Assembly (NCBI RefSeq): GCF_900114715.1
Contig: NZ_FOTY01000011.1
Span: 29,449-93,448 of the forward strand
Length of the DNA stretch: 64,000 nucleotides
Reading direction: 5' to 3'
Origin: Salibacterium qingdaonense
GTDB lineage: Bacteria > Bacillota > Bacilli > Bacillales > Marinococcaceae
Below are positions 8,351 through 17,154 of this stretch, piece after piece. The notes beneath the pieces were generated by a model. That model did no database searches, was not told the origin of the DNA, and saw only the letters and a program-made list of their open reading frames with translations. Within the stretch, counting starts at the first letter, position 1. Every line of letters begins with the position of its first letter. The position numbers were made by a program, and so were the translations under genes.

Positions 8351-9558
8351 TTTGCTGCAGCTGTGAAGGTTTCTTTCAAAAGAGCCAGGCGTTCCAGCTT
8401 ATTTAAGCCAAAGCAGTATTCGCCCGTCATATCAAACGAAAAGGGAACCCGGGGTGTTTTCACGTATTGAAGTACATCCATGGAGGTGAACCAGTCCTTT
8501 CTCCAAATGCGGCGGGGCTGCCTGTCCCGCCAGACCGCGCCGAGTTCCGGACTGTACAACAGCGGCGCGTCCGTTCTGATTTTTTCAGCAATCAACCGTT
8601 CTTTCGGGCGTGCTGCGCGTCCTCGGGTTGTAAACAGACCGGGCCAGTAGTCACGGCGTGATCCGGAATGAGACACCTCTTTCATCCACGTGTTCACCCC
8701 GTCCTGCACCTCTTTTATACCAAAAAGCACCGCATACATCCGTTTGCCGGCTTCAATTCGTTCGGACAATGATGCAAAATGTTCAAGAGTCAGCCCGGCC
8801 AGACGGATACTGCTTTTCTCCCGGTAAGGAAACACAACTTGAGTCATCTGCAGCAGTTCCTGCGTGATAAACGGGAATGTCTGCAGCACACGTTGTTGAA
8901 AAGAATCGCTTTGGATCACCCGCTTTTCAATATAATGCTGCTCATTGATGATCAGTGCTGTCGTTAACAGTACCGGGTTACGGTGAATCCAAAAATCATC
9001 CCAGAATGGCTGCATGAACCGGGAGACGTGAAAAGATGGAAGCAGGTGAAAAAGATTCCTTCCCCGGCGTTTACTTTCCACGTACAACAGCAGCTGCGGA
9101 TACGCATCCTGAAAGATGAGGAAATTAGCCGTTTCATAAAGGTCAAACAAGTTTTTCCGCTTTTCTTCAGACAACAGCTCCGGCAGCCACTCTCCTTTTA
9201 AATCTGTCATGCACCAGCCGCTGCTGCGCGACACCATGTGGGCGAGCATCGCCCAGTGAAGCTCCTCGTTTTGAAGATATATCCGGCGGTAGCATTCGGT
9301 TCGTGTGATATTATTACGGGCTCCCTCTCTTGTCTGCTGTTTGATTCGTTCCACGATATCTTTCTCATTAGACTCAGCCTCCCACCCGCGTACCCGTTGC
9401 TGCAGTTTTCGGCTCATCTCCGACCTGCTCTTTGGTGTAATTCTAAACATATCCCGGCGCCGCTCCGCCTTTATATGACGAACCGTACTCCCCGCCTTGG
9501 ACTCCATAGGTAATATCAAACGTGCCAATGGATCCAATCCTTCCTCCCTCCTTTCCAT
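8332..9558 (-). CDS. DUF2515 family protein (YppC-like)
   Basis: Up to 408 aa, soluble, rich in charged residues. It resembles the Bacillus DUF2515 protein YppC (ITRTECYRRIYLQNEELHWAMLAHMVSRSSGW region, about residues 84-115, and the LFHLLPSFHVSRFMQPFW block). No function is known for the family. The start is ambiguous: the ATG at 9558 has no spaced Shine-Dalgarno. A strong GGAGGGAGG lies inside its first codons and is spaced for the in-frame TTG at 9537, which would remove seven residues. It overlaps the end of the convergent MFS gene by 19 bp. Confidence 0.7.
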   Translation of the reverse strand: MERREEGLDPLARLILPMESKAGSTVRHIKAERRRDMFRITPKSRSEMSRKLQQRVRGWEAESNEKDIVERIKQQTREGARNNITRTECYRRIYLQNEELHWAMLAHMVSRSSGWCMTDLKGEWLPELLSEEKRKNLFDLYETANFLIFQDAYPQLLLYVESKRRGRNLFHLLPSFHVSRFMQPFWDDFWIHRNPVLLTTALIINEQHYIEKRVIQSDSFQQRVLQTFPFITQELLQMTQVVFPYREKSSIRLAGLTLEHFASLSERIEAGKRMYAVLFGIKEVQDGVNTWMKEVSHSGSRRDYWPGLFTTRGRAARPKERLIAEKIRTDAPLLYSPELGAVWRDRQPRRIWRKDWFTSMDVLQYVKTPRVPFSFDMTGEYCFGLNKLERLALLKETFTAAANQEGRI

Positions 9559-9642
9559 TTTTTAAGTAAAACCTTCACTTCATGCTTGTGTCAGGATAAA
9601 AGCAGGACTCGCTGCAGACACTGAAGGGTGGAGGTGATGATA

Positions 9643-10965
9643 GTGCTGTCGCTGCGGAGTCTGTTTCATAACATCCGGTCCAATTTTCTCTATGTTCCGT
9701 CCCTTTACGGACTTGGTGCCTGCTTACTGGCGGTGCTCAGTGTATACATCGACTCTCGTTTTCTGCCACAGGCCGCACCCGTCTGGATCCCCTCCCCGCT
9801 GTTTATACCGCTGGAACTCTCACGCACGATTTTAGGCGCCATTTCAGCGGCCCTGCTTACGATGACAACCATCACCTTTTCCACCATCCTTGTCGTCTTA
9901 ACAACCTACCTGTCCGAATTCTCGCCGCGCACCCTGCAGAATTTCATCAGTGATGCGAAAACACAGCGGGTGCTCGCTTTTTTCACGGCCGGCATCATTT
10001 ATTCCCTTCTGCTTCTGCTGTTTCTGCGGGGCGGAGAGGAGGCTGTTTTTTTGTCACCTTCCCTCGCTGTATTTTTTGCGATAATTTGCGTCTTTATGTT
10101 TGTTTTTTTTATCCATCACGTGTCCAGCTGGATCCAGGTGAGCAGCCTGCTGCATTACATCACAAAAGACACATTGGAAAAAATAGAGAAAGAACTGCCT
10201 GATTTGCCTTCATGGGCGCCGGTTGTTCCGTGGGAAGACTGGGAAAGCGAAGATATTAAAACGATAAGCCCGTCACCGGTGCGCTCCGCGGATTCCGGGT
10301 ATATTCAGCACATCGATACAAAGGGGATAATACGCAGGGCATCACGCGATGATTGTATCGTGCGGATTAATGCGGAAGTCAGTGATTATATAGAGCAGGG
10401 AGCTCCTTTTCTGTCGGTGTGGGAGCAGGGAAAAAAGATCCGTTCCGCTCATTACAGACCTTTTGTGACCCTTGGAGCGGAAAAGTCGTCGAGTGACACG
10501 ATCGAACTGGCCTTAATTAAGATTGTGGAAATCGCCCTCCGCGCCCTTTCTCCCGGCATTAATGACCCGAACACTGCGGTTGCCTGTATCAAAAATCTCG
10601 GCAAAATCCTTGCCCGGCTCGGCCGCAAGCAGCTGCCCCGGACGTTTCATTACGACGCCTCCGGAGACCTGCGCCTGATCATGAAGCAGCCTGCTTTTTC
10701 GGATTATCTGTACACATCGTTTCATCAAATCCGGCAGTACGGATTTCAAGACCTGGCCGTGTTATCGGCGGCGCTCGATGCCTTCATTCTTATGGCCGAC
10801 GTCAACGCAGATGAGGTGAAAAGCATCATTTGGGAATTCACCGAATACGTGATGGAAGGGCTGCAGCGCGAGGACCTGCTGACTCTTGACCGGAAACACC
10901 TGAACCACAAACTTCGCACGCTTGCCTCCATCTGCGGGCGCCGCCACCAGTTCCAGCCGCTGTAA
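9643..10965 (+). CDS. DUF2254 family membrane protein
   Basis: About 440 aa. Four N-terminal membrane helices (roughly residues 15-35, 60-90, 110-130 and 140-165) are followed by a cytoplasmic domain of about 270 residues with EIALRALSPGINDPNTA, typical of DUF2254. The function is unknown. Three in-frame starts compete (GTG 9628, ATG 9637, GTG 9643). GGAGGTGAT at 9630-9638 is properly spaced only for the GTG at 9643, so that start is used. Monocistronic and divergent from the DUF2515 gene. Confidence 0.8.
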   Translation: MLSLRSLFHNIRSNFLYVPSLYGLGACLLAVLSVYIDSRFLPQAAPVWIPSPLFIPLELSRTILGAISAALLTMTTITFSTILVVLTTYLSEFSPRTLQNFISDAKTQRVLAFFTAGIIYSLLLLLFLRGGEEAVFLSPSLAVFFAIICVFMFVFFIHHVSSWIQVSSLLHYITKDTLEKIEKELPDLPSWAPVVPWEDWESEDIKTISPSPVRSADSGYIQHIDTKGIIRRASRDDCIVRINAEVSDYIEQGAPFLSVWEQGKKIRSAHYRPFVTLGAEKSSSDTIELALIKIVEIALRALSPGINDPNTAVACIKNLGKILARLGRKQLPRTFHYDASGDLRLIMKQPAFSDYLYTSFHQIRQYGFQDLAVLSAALDAFILMADVNADEVKSIIWEFTEYVMEGLQREDLLTLDRKHLNHKLRTLASICGRRHQFQPL

Positions 10966-11006
10966 CCCGGCCCCCGCAGCACACTACTCCTGCTTTACTG
11001 AAAGGT

Positions 11007-11035
11007 TTTACTTTTCAGAAAAAAATCACTATAAT
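11007..11035 (+). promoter_or_regulatory. Candidate sigma-A promoter for the small membrane protein gene
   Basis: TTTACT (11007-11012), a 17-bp spacer and TATAAT (11030-11035), 42 bp before the ATG at 11077. Confidence 0.5.
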
Positions 11036-11076
11036 TATTGATGTTACCTATATTCTGTGAATAAGGACTGGTGTGT

Positions 11077-11388
11077 ATGGCAAAGACAAGAAAGCCTTTA
11101 GGGTGGGGGAGTATCTCCCTTTTTGTTTTCGTGTGTAGTACATTTGTTTCGTTCTGGTCGTTTAACAGACAATTGCTTGGAGAACATATAGTCGATTACC
11201 TGCATCTTGATATCAGCTATATTGTTATTACGATTGTTTTATTGGGACTCAGTATCATACTGGGATGGAAATTTCCGAAACACCTGTTTTCAAAATCAGG
11301 TTTAATCTCTTCTTCCATTTTTCTAAACCTGCTCCTCGTGCTGTTCGTTATAGATATCATCCTATCCATTTTCAACATGGTGCTTTGA
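11077..11388 (+). CDS. Small hypothetical membrane protein
   Basis: 103 aa from the ATG at 11077 (AAGGA at 11063-11067). Three hydrophobic segments are visible: about residues 12-27, 45-62 and 77-100, with a positively charged MAKTRKPLGW start. No family is recognised. It has its own promoter and a bidirectional terminator 45 bp downstream, so it looks like a genuine single-gene unit. No functional inference is made. Confidence 0.65.
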   Translation: MAKTRKPLGWGSISLFVFVCSTFVSFWSFNRQLLGEHIVDYLHLDISYIVITIVLLGLSIILGWKFPKHLFSKSGLISSSIFLNLLLVLFVIDIILSIFNMVL

Positions 11389-11431
11389 CAGCACACCTTT
11401 TCGTAAATAATACACAGGCGTTTCTTCCACC

Positions 11432-11470
11432 AAAAAAAGGAGCTGTACCTCTTGATACAGCTCCCTTTTT
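11432..11470. terminator. Bidirectional terminator, similar to the end of a dispersed repeat
   Basis: GGAGCTGTA (11439-11447) pairs with TACAGCTCC (11456-11464) and is flanked by A7 on the left and T5 on the right, so it can stop transcription from both sides. The same hairpin, almost base for base, closes the repeat element ending at 48620. This copy is therefore probably a solo repeat end used as a terminator. Confidence 0.75.
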
Positions 11471-11517
11471 AGCAATGTTGTGTCCCTTTCATGATGTCCG
11501 CGTGATTTGTGGTTTTT

Positions 11518-12048
11518 TTACCGTACTTCGACTTCCACGGTGCCAAGGGTGGTGGTGGTTCCGCCGTCTTCTGCATTTAGGTAAACCTTGGCTGCGCCTT
11601 CGGATTCTCCGTGCAGGGTGATGTCATGGGCGGATAGTGTACCTTGAGGCTGCAAGGTCTTGGTCAACGCCCCTTCCTTTTCATCAAGACTAACAACATC
11701 AGGGTTGCTGACGCGCAGAATAATCCCGCCGGAGGCTTCATTGATATAAGACGTATCTTCTATACTGAACATCTCCTCCACCGGCATCGAGAGCGTGCTG
11801 CTCTCCTCGTCAAATCCCTTCGTCCCTTCTATCGTATTTAATCCAATATTCAAGCCTTCGGTCTGCTCGGTGGCCGTCTGCTGATCTGTTGTGTAATAAT
11901 TTTGTAAGATTTCGTTCAGGGAAAACGAGTTCATAGATGTATCAGTGCCTGCGGCGGCTGCACTTCCACCGGCGGATGCAGCTGTCACGGCAACGGCTGC
12001 TCCAATCAATGTTTGTTTTACGATACGGGTTATTTTTTGTTTGAACAT
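11518..12048 (-). CDS. Secreted hypothetical protein
   Basis: 176 aa. A signal peptide is clear: MFKQKITRIVKQ basic start, a hydrophobic Ala/Val-rich core (about 14-32) and an AAAAG cleavage region. The mature part is acidic, Gly/Thr-rich and mostly beta-like (SGGIILRVSNPDVVSLDEK, GTVEVEVR at the end), which recalls an Ig-like or BIG2-like fold, though no family was recognised. AAGGAGG precedes the ATG. Transcription ends at the bidirectional hairpin at 11432-11470. The protein is probably exported to the wall or medium; its role is unknown. Confidence 0.7.
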   Translation of the reverse strand: MFKQKITRIVKQTLIGAAVAVTAASAGGSAAAAGTDTSMNSFSLNEILQNYYTTDQQTATEQTEGLNIGLNTIEGTKGFDEESSTLSMPVEEMFSIEDTSYINEASGGIILRVSNPDVVSLDEKEGALTKTLQPQGTLSAHDITLHGESEGAAKVYLNAEDGGTTTTLGTVEVEVR

Positions 12049-12227
12049 GATTTGTTCCTCCTTAAAAAGCGTTCGTCTCTGTCGTTCTATTAGATACGTT
12101 CCTTTTTTGTTACAAACTTAAACGTTAAATTAAGATAATATTACATTTTAGATACAAAAAGATTACAAAAAGAAAGAGAATAACAGAGACACAAAGGAGA
12201 AAACTATACGAAAAAGGGGGAAAGGAT

Positions 12228-12950
12228 GTGGAGACTATCACTGAACTTTTCACCGTGGCCGGGCGCATCATCACGATTCTTCCCCTTCTTCTTTTGATGG
12301 CACTGTTCATGGGAAAGCGCGCCATCGGGGAGCTGCCCGTGTTCGACTTTTTGATTGTCCTGACGCTTGGTTCCGTCGTCGGCGCGGACATTGCCGACCC
12401 TGACATCCAGCACGTACACACAGCCGTCGCCGTTGTTCTCATTGCGCTGCTGCAGCGCGGTGTGGCAATGCTTAAAATAAAAAACAGGACGATTGGAAAA
12501 TACATTACATTCAAACCGACCGTCGTTATTCAAAACGGGACATTTATCCGAAGTAACCTGAAAAAAATACGCTATTCCGTGGACAATGTACTCGAGGCCC
12601 TTCGTGAGAAAGACATTTTCAACGTAGACGATGTAGAAACCGCGGTCGTTGAAGCGAATGGCAGCCTCAGTGTGTTAAAAAAACCGGCAAAATCCACAGT
12701 AACAATTGAAGATACACCATACCTCAAACAGTCCTCGGCGATTGCGTTTCCGGTTGTCATCGAAGGCATCATCCAACACGACGTGCTCCGCCGTCAGAAC
12801 GTCGATGAAACCTGGCTGCAAGACGAACTTGCTGCCCAGGGTATCACCGATATCGAAGAGGTTTTCTTCGCTTCGCTGACCCGGGAACTTCAACTGCACG
12901 TATCCCTGCAATATGCTGATACCCTTTCATTACCCCCTATTCTGCACTAA
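12228..12950 (+). CDS. DUF421 family membrane protein (YetF/YrbG type)
   Basis: 240 aa from a GTG start (GGGGGAAAGGA upstream). Three N-terminal helices (about 8-26, 33-52, 60-77) with the family motif GKRAIGELPVFDFLIVLTLG are followed by the cytoplasmic DUF421 domain (FKPTVVIQNGTFI, LREKDIFNVDDVETAVVEANGSLSVLKK). Paralogues are common in spore formers and some are linked to spore properties, but the biochemical role is unknown. A bidirectional terminator follows the stop directly. Confidence 0.85.
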   Translation: METITELFTVAGRIITILPLLLLMALFMGKRAIGELPVFDFLIVLTLGSVVGADIADPDIQHVHTAVAVVLIALLQRGVAMLKIKNRTIGKYITFKPTVVIQNGTFIRSNLKKIRYSVDNVLEALREKDIFNVDDVETAVVEANGSLSVLKKPAKSTVTIEDTPYLKQSSAIAFPVVIEGIIQHDVLRRQNVDETWLQDELAAQGITDIEEVFFASLTRELQLHVSLQYADTLSLPPILH

Positions 12951-12981
12951 AAAACCACCTGAGGTGCTCCAGGTGGTTTTT
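12951..12981. terminator. Bidirectional terminator between the YetF-like gene and the CAP lipoprotein gene
   Basis: AAAACCACCTG (12951-12961) pairs with CAGGTGGTTTT (12970-12980). An A-run on the left and a T-run on the right allow termination of both convergent genes. Confidence 0.85.
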
Positions 12982-12984
12982 GCA

Positions 12985-13605
12985 TTATTTTTCGATGAAC
13001 ATCTGGGTCCAGTAATTTCCATTCTCTTCATAGCCTATGCCAATATGGGTGAGCTCCTCGTTTAAAATGTTTTTTCGATGACCTTCACTGTTCATCCAGC
13101 CTTCCACCGCCTGCTCCGGAGTTGTCTGGCCGGCGGCGATATTTTCCGCTGCCGCCTGAAAATCAGCCCCGTATTCTTTCAGCATCTGAAACGGAGATCC
13201 ATAGGTCGGTGACTGATGGGCAAAGTAATCATTGGCTGCCATATCTTCCGATTTTGCCTGCGCTGTTTCAGCCACCGTCCCATTTTCCTGTAAAGGATTA
13301 AGTCCCCGCTTGGTGCGTTCCTCGTTCGTCAGGGCTATGACTTCAGCTTTGAGATTTTCCTCTCCCGGATTCCCCTGCTCCGTCTTCTGTTTTTCCCGGC
13401 TCTCCACTTGTTCTTCCTGTTGTTTTTCTGTCTCCGTGTCTTGTTCGTCATCCGGAAGCAGGTCAAATGGGATATTGTCTCCCCCCTCTTCCCTTTCCTC
13501 ATCAACGATCGTCAGCGGTTGATTATCTCCGGTGTCCTGTTCCGCCTGCTGGCAGCCGCTGATGAAAAGAAGCAGGCATGATGCGGTGCATAAAAAACCT
13601 TTCAT
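12985..13605 (-). CDS. CAP-domain (SCP/YkwD-like) lipoprotein
   Basis: 206 aa. Residues 1-18 are a lipoprotein signal with the lipobox LFISGC, so Cys18 should be lipidated. A Glu/Gln/Asp-rich spacer (about 19-85) leads to a CAP domain (about 86-206). Its conserved His/Glu sites are in DYFAHQSP, AAENIAAG, EGWMNSEGHRKNIL and the terminal WTQMFIEK. CAP proteins of spore formers (YkwD, SafA-associated, CwlB-linked) are extracellular and of mostly unknown biochemical role. AAAAGGAGTGAAATC precedes the ATG. Complete. Confidence 0.85.
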   Translation of the reverse strand: MKGFLCTASCLLLFISGCQQAEQDTGDNQPLTIVDEEREEGGDNIPFDLLPDDEQDTETEKQQEEQVESREKQKTEQGNPGEENLKAEVIALTNEERTKRGLNPLQENGTVAETAQAKSEDMAANDYFAHQSPTYGSPFQMLKEYGADFQAAAENIAAGQTTPEQAVEGWMNSEGHRKNILNEELTHIGIGYEENGNYWTQMFIEK

Positions 13606-13701
13606 GATTTCACTCCTTTTCTCATACCATGAATGAACTACTATTACTATGGACCAGCCTGCTTGATTTTAACCGTGCAGGCCGGCAAAGGAGTGTCTTT
13701 T

Positions 13702-14310
13702 TTGAAAATATGCGACTTCCCCGTTTCCATTCAGACATACCGCCTTATGGAAGAACCGGTGTTTTTCCCGTGGATCGTTCACCCCGGCGCAGAAGCCGTC
13801 AACCAGGACATATTCTCCCGCGTGTACGGCATGTTTCAAAAATTGCAACAGGAGGGGTATTACCAGCCCGGAGTGACAGACATTCAAGGATCATTCCGCG
13901 TTAAAAACAATCAAGAGTGTATTGTCAGTTTTACGTTTTCCCTGTTTGCCAATTCCCCTCAGCTTGCGCATCCGGTGGAATACATGGATTCGGTGACAGC
14001 GGACGTGTCCCGGGATAAGGTATATTCGCTGTCAGAGCAGTTTCAGCCGGGCAGCAATTGGAAAGAGAACGTAAACCGGATCATTGAAGCGCAGATAAAA
14101 GAACGTGACATTCCTCTTTTGAACGGTTTCCCGGGAGTCAGTCAGGATCAGAAGTATTATCTTGCCGACAAAAGCCTTGTCATTTATTTTGATCAATACG
14201 ATATCACGCCGGGATACGCCGGATTTCCGATGTTTCCTATCTCCGGATACTCTCTGCAGTCCGTCGTCCGCGAGTCTTCTCCGCTTGGAATGATGTTAAG
14301 CGGCGGATGA
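13702..14310 (+). CDS. DUF3298 (RsiV C-terminal-like) domain protein
   Basis: 202 aa from the TTG at 13702, chosen because AAAGGAG (13687-13693) is correctly spaced for it. The in-frame ATG at 13633 would give 225 aa but lacks a ribosome binding site. The protein resembles the DUF3298/DUF4163 extracellular domain of the anti-sigma factor RsiV (EEPVFFPWI, YSLSEQFQPGSNWKENVN, FFDQYDITPGYAGFP-like motif near residues 172-187). Unlike RsiV it has no N-terminal anti-sigma or membrane segment and no neighbouring sigma factor, so it is probably a soluble stand-alone member. The ligand (lysozyme for RsiV) is unknown here. Confidence 0.7.
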   Translation: MKICDFPVSIQTYRLMEEPVFFPWIVHPGAEAVNQDIFSRVYGMFQKLQQEGYYQPGVTDIQGSFRVKNNQECIVSFTFSLFANSPQLAHPVEYMDSVTADVSRDKVYSLSEQFQPGSNWKENVNRIIEAQIKERDIPLLNGFPGVSQDQKYYLADKSLVIYFDQYDITPGYAGFPMFPISGYSLQSVVRESSPLGMMLSGG

Positions 14311-14353
14311 CATGATATAATAAGGCGACACAACAAGTACATCTGGAGGTTCT

Positions 14354-14809
14354 ATGCTTACATTCGAAGAAAAAATGGAAATACTTGATGGATTCCCGGA
14401 GCTCACGATGAAAGAAGTATCGCTCGGCCGGGTGAATTACCATTATGAAGACAGCGTGATTGATAAAAAAAATGTCGTCTACCACCTTCATCCAAACGGG
14501 AACGGTTTCGTCTATGCCGGACAGATCCACGGCATGAAAACCGATGAAAAAGGGATGGTCAACATCCGCGAATACAGCGCCGAGGGGCTGCGCGAGATCG
14601 TTTCTGCAGCGATTGAATCCATGTCGCCGCAGGAAGACCCGGAAGAAATGACGATGGAAGAATGGACGAATGAAAACGACCAGGTGCTCGTTATCATGAA
14701 AGAAGACGGCGGCTGGAACATCTACGCCGGGCTGGAGCTTGAAGGAGCCTTCAACACCTATCCCGAAGCCGCCGACTTTCTCGAAAAAGAAGGATTCACG
14801 AGAGCGTAG
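14354..14809 (+). CDS. Conserved hypothetical protein
   Basis: 151 aa, acidic and soluble, with GGAGG 5 bp before the ATG. Recognisable stretches are LTFEEKMEILDGFPEL at the start and YHLHPNGNGFVYAG (about 43-56). The rest is Glu/Met-rich with a C-terminal DFLEKEGF. I recall similar sequences in other Bacillaceae but no assigned function. It lies 43 bp after the DUF3298 gene with a strong terminator after it. No membrane segment or signal peptide. Confidence 0.6.
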   Translation: MLTFEEKMEILDGFPELTMKEVSLGRVNYHYEDSVIDKKNVVYHLHPNGNGFVYAGQIHGMKTDEKGMVNIREYSAEGLREIVSAAIESMSPQEDPEEMTMEEWTNENDQVLVIMKEDGGWNIYAGLELEGAFNTYPEAADFLEKEGFTRA

Positions 14810-14829
14810 AATACGAAGGATAAAAAAAT

Positions 14830-14884
14830 AATCCGAACGAGGGATACGGCATGCTGTGTGCTGTTTCCCTCGTTCGGATTTTTT
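14830..14884 (+). terminator. Strong terminator after the 14354 gene
   Basis: AATCCGAACGAGGGA (14830-14844) pairs perfectly with TCCCTCGTTCGGATT (14866-14880) and is followed by T residues to 14884. Confidence 0.9.
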
Positions 14885-15466
14885 CGTGGCTCTGTTCAAA
14901 TGGAGTACTTTTTCATCCGCAGCCCTGCACGAAAGCAGGTGGAGCGTTCGCTTTTCATTTAATGGGATTTTATGAAGATTACAGACAAGAGGTGCGGAGA
15001 AATGTCCATAACCTGAAAATAAGGGACAGGTTGAATCGCGTGACACAGAAAAATGTCCAGTATATATAAATAACAGACACTTTCCGCCAGCAAGTCCAGT
15101 AAGTGTCCAGTAAAAGAAAATACTGGACACTCTGGTGCTGGTGCTGTCTATAAAAACCATCCTATAGCCCACAATAGAGCTGACACCGGAAAATTGTGAC
15201 ACTTAGACTGATTCTACGGGTTCCTTTTTTGGCCAACTGACCGAAATGTGACGTTTAGCGGCAGGCTGCGCGTCACTTTTTCGTATCCTACGGGCCATTG
15301 TGACGGTTACACACAAGAGGCACGGGGAAATGTCCCGTCTATAAACAACAGACACCGGCGTGAAGGGACAACTGGACGAGTGCTGTGCATTCTGCGGTGA
15401 CTGAGGCTTGCTGTGTTACCAACTCCTGCACCAAAAGACTCGAATAACGAATCGTCTGGGTCTTTT
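14885..15466. repeat. Gene-free region with TGTCC-type repeats and a perfect palindrome
   Basis: No credible gene. AGTGTCCAGTA (15102-15112) and TACTGGACACT (15121-15131) form a perfect hairpin. Two diverged direct copies of a block start ACAAGAGG...GAAATGTCC near 14985 and near 15312. They share a second part, AAATGTCC..TATAAA.AACAGACAC. Similar ACTGGACACTT / AAGTGTCC material occurs at 23580-23670. This looks like a degraded dispersed intergenic repeat. A weak hairpin (AAAAGAC/GTCTTTT, about 15437-15468) may end narK on the minus strand. Confidence 0.45.
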
Positions 15467-16654
15467 TTATACTTGGACTTCTTTTAGATTCTGTTCTTTT
15501 TTGTTCTTGAGAAAGGCTTTTTGGTTCACGAGGAAACAGGCGGTGCTCATCACAGCGAGGAGAAGAAATCCGATGGCGTAAGCCCCGGTCATGTCGCGCA
15601 CGACGCCGAGCAGAATCGGTGGGAAAAATCCGCCGAGTCCTCCGGCTGCACCAACGATGCCGGTGACGGTTCCGGTCGCACTTGGAAAAATACTCGGAAC
15701 CATCTTGAAGACAGCACCGTTTCCAACCCCGGACGCCGCCGCAAGCAGCAGACTGGCGGCCGTCATGAGCATCATGTTTTCCCCGCCGATGGCAATCCCG
15801 GCTCCACCTGCCGCGACCGTGAGAAACACCCCTGCCAAAATAGGCCCCGGAGCTAATTTATCAGCAGCAAACCCACCGAGCGGGCGGATGAACGTGGCGA
15901 GTATAATAAACCCGGCCGTCCGACGTCCCGCATCCACTGCCGACAAGTCAAACACATCAGTGAGCAGCGTCGGCAGGTACACGCTGAACGTCACAAAGAT
16001 ACCGAACGTGACGAAATAAAACAGCGACAGCGTCCACGTATGTTTGTACGTAAGCACCGACAGTTCTCCTTTTACGGTGCGGGACGTATCCGCACTCGGC
16101 GTTTCCGGAGTGAAAAACCAGAGGAGCACCGCCATCGCGGCAATCGGCAGAATCAACGACCAGAATACCCACTCAAGACCCGCGGCAAGCGCAATCATCG
16201 GCAGCGCCAGACTGGCCGCGGCCGTACCCGCGTTACCGAGCGCATTGATGCCGAGCGCGGTCCCCTGCTTTTCTTTCGATGTCCATTTCGAAACAAACGT
16301 CATCGATACCGCAAATGATGTACCGGCCATCCCGAGGAAAAAAGCACAAACGAGAAGCGCTGCGTACGAATCCACAAATCCTGCCGCGGTGAGCGGTACA
16401 ATCAGAAACAAAAGCAGCAGCGTATAGACTTTTCTCCCTCCGTACTTTTCCGTCAGAATGCCAAGCGGTACCCGCATCACCGAACCAAGCAGCACCGGCA
16501 CCGCGGCGAGCACACTTTTTTCTGTGGCGGACAGGTTGTACGTCTCCCCGATCTGATTGATCAGCGGAGAAAACGCCCCCCACACCATAAAAGCCACCGT
16601 CATTCCAATCGTCGTCAACAGCAGCAGACTTCCTCCAGCACGTTTTTGTTCCAT
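15467..16654 (-). CDS. Nitrate/nitrite transporter, NarK (NNP) family of MFS
   Basis: 395 aa, 12 membrane helices. Family landmarks are the first-helix VWGAFSPLI, GNAGTAAA in helix 5 and the nitrate-signature-like AAGGLGGFFPP near residue 345 in the second half. NNP transporters exchange nitrate and nitrite across the membrane for assimilation or respiration. No nitrate or nitrite reductase gene is in the window, so the physiological role is open. AAGGAGGG is well spaced from the ATG. Complete and undamaged. Confidence 0.88.
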   Translation of the reverse strand: MEQKRAGGSLLLLTTIGMTVAFMVWGAFSPLINQIGETYNLSATEKSVLAAVPVLLGSVMRVPLGILTEKYGGRKVYTLLLLFLIVPLTAAGFVDSYAALLVCAFFLGMAGTSFAVSMTFVSKWTSKEKQGTALGINALGNAGTAAASLALPMIALAAGLEWVFWSLILPIAAMAVLLWFFTPETPSADTSRTVKGELSVLTYKHTWTLSLFYFVTFGIFVTFSVYLPTLLTDVFDLSAVDAGRRTAGFIILATFIRPLGGFAADKLAPGPILAGVFLTVAAGGAGIAIGGENMMLMTAASLLLAAASGVGNGAVFKMVPSIFPSATGTVTGIVGAAGGLGGFFPPILLGVVRDMTGAYAIGFLLLAVMSTACFLVNQKAFLKNKKEQNLKEVQV

Positions 16655-16830
16655 TGCCGGATCCCTCCTTCCTTGTTGCCCGGCTCTTTACTTATAGAGT
16701 CTGCCATAGTATTCCGGAACTGTAAGGGAATTAGGAAGGTTTTCTATCAATAAATCTGCATTTACGGTACATGTTTTATGGCACGTGCTGAATGATGACA
16801 CGTAACCGCTGAAAAAATATTAATTCTATT

Positions 16831-17148
16831 AAAAGAGTATGGGACAAAAGTAAAATAGGTGGAGGACAACACGAATGTCTTGCATCCTTGCTCAACAGTC
16901 GAATGGTAGCGGAGTCAAAATGCTTCGACTCCTGCGGGAACAGCACGAGTCTCAAGACCCCGCAGGAAGCGATTTTCTTCCGAGGATTCCGCGAGAAGCG
17001 CCAGCGAATCGATGTCGCCCTTGTGCTCTGGAGTAAAAGCGAAGCATTTTGGCGCAGCGGTTTGTCTCAGCAACGAAAAATGCCGAACGATTTTTTAAAA
17101 TCGTTCGGCATTTTTCTATCTTATAGAGGTTTTGTCCCAGACTCTTTT
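16831..17148. repeat. 318-bp dispersed repeat with 19-bp inverted ends (MITE-like)
   Basis: The ends AAAAGAGTATGGGACAAAA (16831-16849) and TTTTGTCCCAGACTCTTTT (17130-17148) are inverted repeats matching at 18 of 19 positions. The interior carries GACTCCTGCGGGAACAGCACG and CCCCGCAGGAAGCG type palindromes. An inner perfect hairpin (AATGCCGAACGAT / ATCGTTCGGCATT, about 17079-17115) with T and A runs can terminate in both directions. It encodes nothing convincing. Part of the interior (ACTCCAGAGCACAAG with GCGACATCG) recurs inverted in the repeat at 48.4 kb, so the two are relatives. Such elements are common between genes of Bacillaceae. Confidence 0.75.
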
Positions 17149-17154
17149 TCATTC

